This document shows positions 1 through 11,300 of a DNA stretch of 64,000 bases, in pieces. This DNA is from Schistocephalus solidus. Its lineage: Eukaryota; Platyhelminthes; Cestoda; Diphyllobothriidea; Diphyllobothriidae. Position numbers and translations under genes: made by a program. The stretch covers positions 1 to 64,000 of the forward strand of contig WEDG01004954.1 in assembly GCA_017591395.1 (NCBI GenBank). Reading direction: 5' to 3'. The first letter of the stretch is position 1, and each line of letters starts with the position of its first letter. The notes under the pieces were generated by a model. It was not told the DNA's origin, did not search any database, and worked only from the letters and a program-made list of their open reading frames with translations.

Positions 1-1320
1 GGTCACTTGCGAATCCATCGTACAGAGACTGGTGAACCAGTGCCTGGAGCTCCAACACACAGCAGAGATCGCCGAATCCCTGCCCTCACTGTCCTCGTGC
101 ATTCACTCATCGCATGGTGCTTCGGTCACACATGCGCATCCATGACACCGGAATTCACCGCAATGCGCAGACAACACCGATACACCATGCACACCCTCCG
201 CTCCTGCCATTCTGGCGCCCCTGCTAACACACTACCTGTGAGATGACGTCCTCCCTGCCTCTACCGCTTTCTTCCTGCCCAGCACTGCGCCCGCCGCAAA
301 TTCGCTCACGCATCGGCCTGGTCGGTCACCTGCGAAATCCATCGCACGGAGGCTGGTGAACCATTGCCTGCTCCGACATACAGTCGACGCGCCCGCCTTC
401 ACTGCCCTCGACTGCTCCCGCACATTTACACACCGCATGGGCCTATTAGGGGCTTACATGCGCCTCCACGACAACCTCCGGTAAACCACCGGAGGCTAAG
501 CTAAATCAGCGCACACTACCTTCACCCATGCAGCACACACACCCTCACAATCACCATGTACCAGAGTATATCACGGTTTCTAGAAACCATGACTGGGAAG
601 TCTGCCAATCTGACGCTTCCACGCAGACCACGCCGCCGGCTCAGTGTGTGTGCTGTGTGTTGTCGAGTGGCTGACCAGTGGACTGAGTCAGATGGCGATG
701 CTGCTCCATATCCCTGGTTTGTGGATCCTGGTGTGTGTGCGTTATGGGGGGCCAGGTCGTGCTGTGGCGCGATAAGACGAGTACGCCGATCCGTCAGCCA
801 ATGGCACACACATCGGGCAGCTGACCGGCTCGGACAGTGGTCTGATTGTGGGGGTGGGGGAGAGTGAGGTCGAGAGCTCAGCGTATTTTTCCTCACTATA
901 AACAATCTGACGCGCTTGAAACTATCACGGTGCGCTAAAAGCCGTGGCTTGGAAGGTTGCGAACTGACGGGATAACTTGGACCGCGTGGTCAGCCCAATG
1001 TGTGTTTTGTGTGCAGTGGCTGACTGGCGGACTGAGAGTCAGGTTTCAATGGCTCCTTCTTAATGTGGCCTATATGGCACTCCCACTCCGTGGGATCCGA
1101 GCCAGGTGTGGTGGCACGCCCAGGGGCGGCTCCGGCCGCGCCAGCCACCTGCGCCCTCTCCCATCTCCGGTCTTCTTGACTCTGTCTTGACACCGGGCTC
1201 AGGTGGGGAGGAGGAGAGAGTGCGGTAGATGCAGCGCAAGTCACCGTCCCTGGTCCACTTTCCCATGGTGCATACGGTGGACATCGTCGGACTACGACGG
1301 TCGAACTGTCGGTTGTTCAG
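1..1320 (+). mobile_element. LINE A 3' end: zinc-finger tail plus 3' UTR (truncated by window edge)
   Basis: Positions 1-480 carry degraded C2H2-like tail coding sequence: short pieces resembling GHLRIHRTETGEPV and the HRMGLLG motif recur in shifting frames. Positions 590-1320 are the non-coding 3' tail shared with 7540-8115 and 50590-51320, ending in the motif cgacggtcgaactgt. The 5' part lies outside the window. The copy is broken by frameshifts. The assignment rests on the long match to the better preserved copies within this window. Confidence 0.75.
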
Positions 1321-1329
1321 CAGTTTGAT

Positions 1330-1930
1330 TCTGTAAATAATTCATCTTTGTGTGTTATATCTCTATCATCTACTGCCAGCACCACCATCGGGGCAGCACC
1401 AGCGACTCTGACGTGTGTGTGGGTGTTCGAAATAACAAATAAGTAAATGTGCGCAAAAAGTCTATTTCGTTCAAATCCATGGATGCTCTGAGCAATTTCG
1501 TTTGCTTAATTAGCCAAGCTAGGACTTCATTGTAAATACTTTCTCATACCTGCCTCATAATTCAAAAACCCACTTGAACATTCCCAGTCCCGTTTAAATA
1601 CAGTTATCTTCGCTTTCTCTCGCTCAGGAGATATGGTGGCTCGTGCGCAATGTTTATCCCAAAAAACCGCTAACAGGGTCGGCAGTAACCGCCTATTTGT
1701 CCGGTTTTTATTCTCTGTGCAGGTGACTATCTCTAGTACTAACGAAAATTTTCCTCAAGTATAGTGCCTCCTTTGTTTTATGCAGGGCGGCGCTAAAATA
1801 TCTGTGTTAGCATCCTCGCAGTAATATTTTTGAGACCGGGCTAAAAACGCAAGACTTAATTGAGTGCCCAAACATAAAATATCTCTTTCAAGCATATTTT
1901 TTAAAATGATCAAAGCACGTCACAACCGCC
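1330..1930. other. intergenic, nothing recognised
   Basis: AT-rich sequence between two LINE A fragments. I see no exon, RNA gene or clear repeat. Confidence 0.5.
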
Positions 1931-2539
1931 TCCACCTCCACCTCACTACGATTACCTACAGTACTTCGACAACCAGCCCAATGGGGTGAAATCTCTCAAT
2001 GCTTTGTCGATCACCACACCTCCCTACAACGGTGAACACCATCAGTATTACGCCCAACACGGAATGGAACACTCCCAGCGCCCTTGCACATATTTCCTTT
2101 CTCATAATGTGACTACCACTATAAAAAACCCCTTCCTCAACCAGCAATTCAGACGCAAACCATACCTGTTGCTAGTGCGATTGAACATCCATTTCTCAAA
2201 TTTATCTGGTCGGTAAATTGTGAATCCATTGCACCGAAACTGTCGACTCGGTGACAAAGGCCTCAACTTCACACAATGCTCCCGGGCATCCAGTCACAGT
2301 ATGGCCGACTCGGATTTATGTGCCCACGACTAAAGCTATCATAAAATGCTACAGTCCAAATCTTAGCTTCACAATCCGCCACTCCACCCCCTTCAGTCAA
2401 CGCATCCCCAGACCATAAAAATACTCTCACATTAGCCAGCACCTGTCCAAAAGATGAACCTCTCAAACAAGTGAGAAGTACATTCCTATGTGTACCTTGG
2501 TGCAAGAACTAGTCACCAGTTCGTGTGTCAACCATGGAC

Positions 2540-2825
2540 GGACTATCGTAGCCTTGGTAGATAGGCGCCCTCTGATCGGTTACGAGATTCACGCGTCTCT
2601 TATGCCTTGGAGCTCAGTCTCGAGCCCCGCCAGCAACAGCTCAGCAGCTAACGATATATGCACACTGACGTTAGTGACAAGAACAAAGGAGACTAGGAGT
2701 GCCAGTCCTGTGTTATAACCATACCCAACCCCAGGTGTTGCGACACCAGAGGCTTAAACCTGCGACCTGTTAGTTAGAAATTTAATGCCTCAACCCACTG
2801 AGCCAAGGACTCTTTAGTTTATCAG
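2540..2825 (-). repeat. tRNA-related SINE copy 1
   Basis: Read on the minus strand, the element starts with a tRNA-like head containing a good pol III A box (TGGCTCAGTGG, near 2800) and a decayed B box (GGTTTAAGCCT, near 2755). A body follows with the family signatures gacaaagacaaggga-like and 'gagctcagtctcgagccc'. The same body occurs at 21050-21305 and 47410-47960. Confidence 0.6.
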
Positions 2826-2854
2826 TTTTGATCAGGAATCTTAAGAGCTTAGAC

Positions 2855-3170
2855 AGTAATTCGTTGATCGATTATGGGATTCGCACACCCCTTTCTGCCT
2901 TGGAGCTCATTCACGAGCCCCGCCAGCAGCCGCACGGCGATAAGTGATATAGGCAGAAAGACATTACCGACAAGGACAAGGAAATCTCGACTGACTATTA
3001 TTTGGGTTATTAGCCGTCATCAGGCAACCATACTCAGCAACACCTGGGGTTCGGTATGGTTGACTGATGACGGTTTTTAAACTAGAAATGGCCATTTCAG
3101 TCTCCCTCTTCTTTGTCGTTAATGTCTTTTTATCATAGCTTTGTCGGCCACTGAGCCGATTTCCGGCACA
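2855..3170. repeat. tRNA-related SINE copy 2 with an inverted partner
   Basis: The stretch 2910-3045 matches the SINE body (gagctcattcacgagccccgccagcagccgc, then gttattagccgtcatcag). From about 3046 the body is repeated in inverted orientation (gactgatgacgg, then aaatggccatttcagtctccct). Arms at about 3012-3040 and 3048-3072 can pair into a hairpin. The tRNA-like head is missing from this copy. Confidence 0.55.
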
Positions 3171-3529
3171 TGATGACCGATAGGCTTACGCAGTCCACTG
3201 TGGCACCGGATAAGGAAAAAAGAGAGACCGACTCGGAGGCCTCTTTTTGCCTGGCACTTCAGCACATTCGTCCTTTTAATAATTTATACGTGCATTTCAA
3301 ATATCCCGACGTGCTAAACGTCTTGGCTTGGAAAGCTATCGTGGTAAGCCAAAACCCGTTGCTTTGAAGATTGCCAATTGATGGGATACCTTGACTGTCG
3401 TGGTCAGTCCCGTGTGCGCATAGATTGAATGGTAGGTAAAACGAAAGACAGGCTGCAATCAATCCCTAATGTGGCCTCCGTTGCACTCTCACTCACCTGA
3501 GATCCAAACCCCTGTTTTCTTTGAAAATC

Positions 3530-5110
3530 TTAACCATGATACGCGTAGGTGGATAGTTTTTTTGTCAACTAGACCATGCCTCTCGTCCTGAATGGATCTT
3601 GCCACTGAACACGTGTGCCTGAGTACAATAAACTCTCTGCTAGTCTGTCATCACCACGCACAACTCAACGTCCTGCACCCATTAGGTTGGGCATATTGTC
3701 ATTCGCGAAGGTTGAAGTGATATTCCCTTCTGCCTCTAACAGTTAGATATGAGCGATAGAGCTCTTTTCTAATGCTTAGGATTTATTACCTTTTACCTAA
3801 CTTTTCGCGAAAATGGGGAGTAATTTAAACGTCAAAATTAATATAGCGAACTAAATCATCATTTCAGATACAAAAGTGTATCAGGCGTTGATAGAGAACA
3901 TATTTGACCATCATCTTCAATGTCATCGTAAAGTTCAGAATGCACCACCTGTCTCGCAATCCGGGTACTTCATATGTGACTGCACCGAAGGTCTACTGCA
4001 AAAAACAAGTGTATTTTAATGGAAATATATTGCGTATTCTACAACATTAGTTTTGATTATTTGAGAGAAATATCCTTGAAGAAGTATGAGTTAAGCAAAC
4101 ATGTTCCTAGTATAGTGACCTAGGGGACAGAAACAGGAAAGATGTTGTGAGAGAAGAATGGTGCAAGGCCCCGTCAACCCCGGCCAACCAGACAAAAATT
4201 GGTCTGGTCTATGCCAGGAAATTATCATGCTAATTGTATTGCAAAATATTGTAGCATAATTAATAGATAAAAAGGTGAACGGCTTCCCGAACTGAGCCCC
4301 AGCCCTCAGGACGAGTCCACTTACTAGTGAGGTCGCTGACAGGTGGGAACTGCTGGTCGGCCATTCTCGGACAAATTTGCAAAATGTGCAGAAAAATAAA
4401 AAAGACGCGCAAAATCCTGTAAACAAGTTGAAAGTTTGGGGGCAAAACCCAATTTGCGAGATACGACATACGAGACTCATTCTTCCTATTCTTGCTATTC
4501 TTTAAAAGATATGATTTATTTTCTCAGTGGGTAAAAAAGAAGTCTGTATCATTTACATGGGTGTCAGTTGTTCTTCGTGTTTGTTAAGGTAATTATGCTG
4601 GGTAGTGTGGTGCAATTTGTCTCGTCGGAATTTCTGCAGACACAAACCAATGTTTGACCCTGTTTCTTCATAGAGGATGAAGGTCTCGCGGAAAAATGGT
4701 GACCTCTCCAATTTAGCGGACTTTCGAGGGAGGAGATGCATTTTCGCATGTCGCCGGTGGACCTACTTAGGTTGTTTTTCGTGCGACCGTTTTATCTGTG
4801 CCTTTTCTCATTCATAGGGGGTTTACAAACTGATTAATTTTTTTGTTCAGTCAATCTTTGAAGTGCATTTAGATTGGGTTTTCATTTCGGTAACCCAAGT
4901 CATTTTTTACAGGTGTTGATCGACTCAAACGTTTGATTGCTGTCTCTCGCATCACTTTGGGAACTTTAAGCATTCAGGCGATAAATTCTGGACATAAAAG
5001 CTATTATCAATCAGGTATATTTGATTAAATGCCAATTGGAAACATGTTTTCTTTTGTCCATCGTACTTCCCACTTGTTGCGCCACGAACTGCGGTACTGA
5101 TTTCTTTAGC
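3530..5110. other. DRC3 3' flank, nothing recognised
   Basis: Sequence downstream of the DRC3 stop codon. Open frames of about 130 codons at 4091-4480 show no protein-like pattern or splice context. No repeat family was recognised. Confidence 0.45.
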
Positions 5111-5115
5111 GTGCA

Positions 5116-5358
5116 CTAGATTTGTGGAAGCTCACTGGTCTCCAGATCGACCCTTTGGTCATCAATATACATATTTATTTCGATCACTCGATTTGTATGC
5201 CGCTCATATTCCTCCTTTTGATGCAGATCCTCAATAAGATTTTCTAGCCATTGCTTCAAATTTTTGTTGACGTTTTCCTCGCATTTGTCAATCACTGAAA
5301 CGTGAACTTCCTTTGAATTGTTAAGAGCGTTTACCAAGTTGTCTCTGTCCAAATAGAT
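5116..5358 (-). CDS. DRC3: DRC3 terminal exon with stop codon
   Basis: Acceptor gtctattgcag before 5358, phase 0; stop codon at 5118-5116. Encodes [34 protein letters not shown] and [16 protein letters not shown], the conserved DRC3 C terminus. Confidence 0.92.
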   Translation of the reverse strand: MYLDRDNLVNALNNSKEVHVSVIDKCEENVNKNLKQWLENLIEDLHQKEEYERHTNRVIEINMYIDDQRVDLETSELPQI

Positions 5359-8300
5359 CTGCAATAGACAAAAATGTATATTTACAGCATGCATAACCTG
5401 ACCGAAACCGCAGTAAATGCACGTGCATCACCTTCAATAAAAGTTAGCGTAGAAACAGCTGTCTTATAATGTTAGGACAAGCAATGGCACTTAGAATTCG
5501 AACGAAGCATATGCTTCATTGACTGTTGTCCCAACCCAATCACAGTAGAGAAAGGGAACACAAGCGGTCATGAGAAAGTCTATTCAAAACGGCAAGTCAT
5601 TCTCACTGAAAAAGTTGCATATATTTATAGCCTTGCGAAGTAGCGAGTTCCAGGAAGAAGCCTTGAAGAAGGAGGCCCGATCACTGGAACAAGAGCCTGA
5701 CGTTTAGGATTCCTCTCGATTCTCTCTCCCCTTCTGATGATGGGGTCGAGAGAGAATCCAAAACTTCAGACGAAAAAAAGCTCTTAGTCCAGTGTTCGTG
5801 CTTTCTTTTGATGTCCCCTGTTCGTCTGAACGGTCACCTAGAGCAGGGACTGCTCTCGGAAAGCCATTTTGGCTTCCTACGAGACCACGGAACAACCGAT
5901 ATTATCTTCGCCGCCCGCCAGCTACAAGAGAAGTGCCAGGAGATGCGAAACAACCTTTACACTACCTTCGTGGATCTGACAAAGGCCTTTGACACGGTGA
6001 ATCACGACGGGCAGTGGAAAATCATGCAGAAATTTGGCTGTCCTGAACGTTTCACGCATATGATACGTCAGCTTCACGACGGGATGATGCGCGCATTACT
6101 GACAACGGTACAGTATCCGAAGCATTCACAGTGACCAACGGAGTGAAGCAGGGCTGCGTCCTTGCACCTACCCTCTAGTCTCATGTTCTCTGCCAAGCTA
6201 ACGGATACCTACCGTGATGAGCACCCTGGGATTCGCATCGTCTACAGACTTGGTGGGCCCCTTCTCAATAGTCGGCGTACGTAGGTCACAACGCGCGTGT
6301 CTACGGCTACAGTCCGGAACTTGTTCTTCGCGGACTGTGTCCTTAACACCGTGACCGAGGAGCGCATACAAAGGAGCATGGACCTCTTTGTCGCAGGCTG
6401 CACCAATTTTGGATTTACAGTCAATACAGCTTAAATGGTGGTCATGCACCAACCACCGTCAAGCGCGGCATACAATGCTCGCCGAATCAATGTCAACGGT
6501 GCTCAACTCAAAAACGTGGAAACCTTCGCTTATCTGGGAAGCAAACTGTCATGCAACACGGGAATCGATGATGATGTCGCTCAACGGATCTCCAAAGCCA
6601 GTCAGGTCTTCGGCCGGCTGCAGGCCTCTGTGTGGAATCGCAACGGTATTCACCTGAGCACCAAAATGAAGATGTAAAAGGCCGTTGTCTTGACAACACT
6701 CCTTTACGGAGCGGAGACCTGGACCGTCTACTCGAACCAAGCCAGGAAGCTGAATCACTTCCATCTCAGCTGCCTCCACAGAATACTGAAGCTGAGATGG
6801 CAAGACAGGATCCCGGACACGGAAGTCCTGGAGTTGACCGGAATCCTCAGCATCCATGCCATGCTGAGGCAAGTGCAACTGCGATGGAGCGGCCACCTGG
6901 TAAGAATGGACGACGAGCGACTACCCAAACGACTTTTCTACGGTGATGTCGCTACGGGTTCTCACCGGCAGGGAGGTCAAAAACGACGCTACAAGGACAC
7001 TTTGAAGAAATCGCTGAAGCAACTGCAAATCAACCCGACGACCTGGGGGACCCTCACCCAGGAGAGACCGGCATGGAGAAGATCGGTGAAGACTGTTACA
7101 GCAGTCTATGAGGCCAACCGGATTGCCGCTGCTAAGGCCAAATTGGGGGCTCGCAAGTCACAAGCACCGCGGATCAACGCCGCCAATGCCCAAGCCATGT
7201 CAACGTGCCCACGCTGTCAACGCACATTCCATGCGCGAATCGGCCTGGTTGGACTTCTTCGAACTCAATGCAACAACAATCCCATGATATCAACCTCTGT
7301 CACACCTGCCGCAGACCCCACGACGACGACCACCCCAACCACTGATAACAACTTCTTCGATGTCCTGCCGCCCACGATCACTGACACCATCCTTCCTTCA
7401 CTGTCTGCGCCGATGGCCGCGACGAACACCATTTGCCCCACTCCCAGCACCTCAGTAGCCACCTCCGATTACCTGCTACCCCGACACAACCACCGCCCCA
7501 GTACCAGCGATGACTCCTTCTTAACGTGACCTCTGGCTATCTCACACATGTGAGATTTGGGCCGTTCAGCCTCCTGTTGTATGAAATTATGGTGCTTATG
7601 TTTGGGGGCCAGCTCGTGTAAGTGGTACGCGTAGACGATGTTAACAGCAGCTGCGCTCACTCCCACATCAGACAAATGACCGGCACGAACGGTGGTCTGA
7701 TTGTGGGGGTGATGAAGAGAGTGAGGTTGACGGATCAGCGCATTTTTATCACTATAATCAATTTGACGCGCTTGAGACTATCACGGTGTGCTAAAAGCCT
7801 TGGCTTGGAAGGTTGAAAACTGACGGGATAACTGATTCAGGCGTGGTTGCACGCCCAGGGGCGACTGCGGCCGCGCCAGCCACCTGCGTCTTCTCCCGCC
7901 TCCGGTCTTCTTGAATCTGTCGTGACACCGGACTCAGGTTGGAGAGGAAAGAGTTCGGTAGTTGCAGCACAAGGCTACCATCACTTAAAATAAATCCACG
8001 CGCAAGTCACCGTCCCTGCACCACTCTTCTGTGGAGCATACGGTGGACATCGTTGGACTACGACGGTCGAACTGTTGTCGTGGTTTTATCCTGTCCAATC
8101 CGCTTCAAGAGGATGCTAGAGAAGAGCTGAGCGAAATAATCGCGGACATTGATCAATCAGATCTGACGAGATCTCTTTGGCCACAGTCATCGATGCAGAA
8201 CATTGTCGAGCATCGTCCATGACATGTAGCGTGAGAAACGTGCGCAAGTGCTTTTCTGAGAAATGACTCATTTTTGGCATGTGAGCAATGCCAACATATA

Positions 8301-11300
8301 AACACTTAATTATATGGATTCACCAAAAAGGAAAGTCTTTTTTATTCATAATACTGGAAAGGTGATGCTTGATGAATTGGAGTTTTAGTATGCCGAGAGG
8401 CTCTGTTGCCCTTAATTACGTCTTTCTTATATTGCGCGGGAGAATTAAAGAGGAAACTGACTTACAGAGGATTCAGGGTCGGGTTTTTGTTGTGCTTCCG
8501 TCTTAGCTAGTCTTTCGGCGTAGGTAAGGGTCATTTCCGCCAATCTCTCGTTAAAACTGCCAGCTGATTCCCGAACTTTCGAAAAGCAAACCTTTGGGAA
8601 TTAAAATGCAAGGTGCTTGATTTTAAATTGAGCAAGTACTTATAAGCGCTTCCGCTTTGATTAAATCATTGGTTTTAACTTCGTCTTTGTTGGAATTTTC
8701 CTCCTTTTTTTAGCTATTGCAATCGGCGGCATCTCATTCTCCTACTTCCTCTCTAGCCTCCAGTCAGTTGCATAGCATGAGCACTAGTTCTACAAAGGCC
8801 TCTTTCTCAGTTTATCAAAAAATAGTTTAGAACAAAAAGGAGATGTAGAAAATTTGATACTTTAACTTGCAACTATATAAAATACTAGAAAGCTGATACT
8901 GTGTCTGTTGTTTTAGAAATGTCCGCATATCTGGAGATTTCCATCCATTGAGGTATTCATGTTTTTATAGCGGCACCTAAAATGTAACTGATTTTCTCTA
9001 ACTTTGGCAACTGGCATAAACTTTGACAAGTGCTACATGATTATTTTCACGGAAAACCACCTTACTTGCACGCTTTCCGTGAATCCGGAAACCATTTCTG
9101 ACATATTTCTCCCAAAATCGGTGATAATTTCCTCCAACTGGTCAACTAATGAAACCTCGTTGCCCATGAGGTCATTCCACAGTTCGTAGATTGCCTGACG
9201 GAGATCAGACAGCAGGGCTTCCGCGACTTCGGGAAAAGAGTCCTGGTAGAGGTCATCAAGCTTTTTCTTGATCTGAAGTTTGATATCCGGTTGATGATAT
9301 TAGGTCATTCTAGAGCTTATGAAGAAATTTTTAAACAAGTACCATAGATTTCCCTTACAAATTTCACCCAACTAGCCTACAAAGAAATAACTAGCTGGAC
9401 GAATTATGGTTACAATGCGGGAGTATAAAGATGAACTTCAAACATCAGCATATTGAAGAAGCTGTTAAAATCACATGCATGACTTCCTAGGATAGACAAG
9501 AACTTGAGGTTGCTTTGCGTGTATTACCGACTGTGAAGAAAGTATGAAGGCAAAATATGGCTTCATAAAATAAAAAATAATCAACCCTGGTTTAGATAGA
9601 CTGTTAATAGTGTGAAGCTGAATACTATTCTGAATGTCTACTCCTATCTAAAGAGGCACTGCATGCCAAAAACCTAAGAAAACAGAACAGATAACTGGGG
9701 ATTTTACGTTCGCGTTAACACGATTTCCAGTTATGCAGTTAATCCTGAAGGTAAATCGTTGTTTAAAAATGAATAAATCCAATTTTCGTGCATACCGCCT
9801 TTTTCGTTTCTTTGTACTGCGCAATAGACTCCAAAGCCCTTCTTTTGCTATCTTGTTTTGCATCCTCTATGCACGAACGAAGACAGTCTTCCTCGCTTTT
9901 TCGCTTCTGATACTCCTCTTGCCCTGTCAGGAAGAGCTGTTTGCAGGCATCTGAACACTTCTCGCGGTACATGCATAAATTATGATGTTAAGGAGGATAG
10001 CGAAAATTTTTCAAAAAAGGCCAACTAACGTTTAGCTTTGAGAAGGTCCAAGTTTTAAAAACCATTTTTTTCATCATTTTTTGCTATCGAATCTCAAAAA
10101 TTAAGGCTGACATACTTTTTCAACTGTACTCGTTTATTTTTTTCGAACTGAAGAGATAAAACCTTTTAATTTTCTGCTGATTTGGATGGTCCTCCTCCCC
10201 TGTAGCCTGAATTTCCAATACTACTCTGCTCCGGAGTGACTGAAAAGATTCTTCCTTGCTGGGCTCTGACGTTGTTAGACCTCTGGTAGATTAGTATTTC
10301 TTTGAATGTTAGACAGTCTTGCAGTAAAAAATGCTAATTTATGCTAAGGTTCTAGACAAGCTAATTTACTATGCTTGCACAAATTCAGGGGACATGTGAA
10401 GCATCTGCTCTCTACTGATGTAGTTGAGCTTATTTCGGTTACAACGTGCGTGAGTAGCCGGTTAGTAACGAAATGGTCACAGTTTAAAGTTGTCAGCGGC
10501 TGGAAGGCATCATTTTAATAAATCCTCTGCCTTATAAATGAGAGTACCTCCAATGGTAAGTAATTTTCGTTCTTTTTGAGGGTATAGGATCCTAATCAAC
10601 ACGGCGGAGACTCTTTTATTAATGAAAATTGATTTTTTTTTCTAAAAAAACAGGCGTATATACCCACCAAGTATTTATGACAAGTTTAAGCTAACTCGAA
10701 TGGAAAATAATATGAGTACAGTAGCCAATAAGGTAAGATATACCGTCCTCATATACCATGGGGGTTATCGTCAATACACTACACAAACGCAACTTCAAGG
10801 GGCACGAGTCAAGTCACCACGCTCCCTGCCATGAATAAAAACGTTCAATAAGCATAATCCTCAGATAACTGCCCACTTCTAGAGGAAGAAGAATGTAAAA
10901 GTAGAGCAAAAACCAAACAAATGTGGAGGCCAGGATAAGGATACTGCTCGACCAACTCTGCCACCGAAGAGAGCTTGATGAGTGACTGTCCATCCTTGTC
11001 CTTCGCGAACATTGCATTAAATAGGTTGTCGCCAATTATTTCATCAATAAAAGCCTTTTTGCATTCTTCCAAAAAGAGCGCTTCCTTTTGGGCCTCCACC
11101 ACTTTTTCTTCGTATTCTAACTGTGCTTCATTCATTTGATCGACTGCGATCTGGTACTTGTCATAGGCTTTAGCTCTCTAAAATATTTATTATGGCCAAG
11201 TATGTGGTAATTGTAAATAACGAAGAAATCTGGAATAATTTTGATATGATAAAAATGAATGACGGCTAAGTGTTATATAACTCCATCCACGTGGCATTGG

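Larger units (their letters stand above)
1930..3520 (+). mobile_element. Degraded LINE A tail interrupted by tRNA-related SINE copies
   Basis: At 1930-2340 the Pro/Thr-rich linker and zinc-finger tail of LINE A are still visible (the 'ctggtcggtaaattgtgaatccatt' stretch around 2200-2230 aligns to the intact tail at 50210-50240). At 3240-3520 the 3' UTR resumes, with gctaaacgtcttggcttgg and the later 'taatgtggcctccgttgcactc' block. Between them are two SINE copies. The simplest reading is an old LINE A insertion later invaded by SINEs. Confidence 0.6.

Noticed and set aside
4091..4480. 129-codon minus-strand ORF rich in Cys, Phe and Ser
   Set aside because: Composition reflects AT-rich non-coding sequence; no homology recognised and no splice sites.
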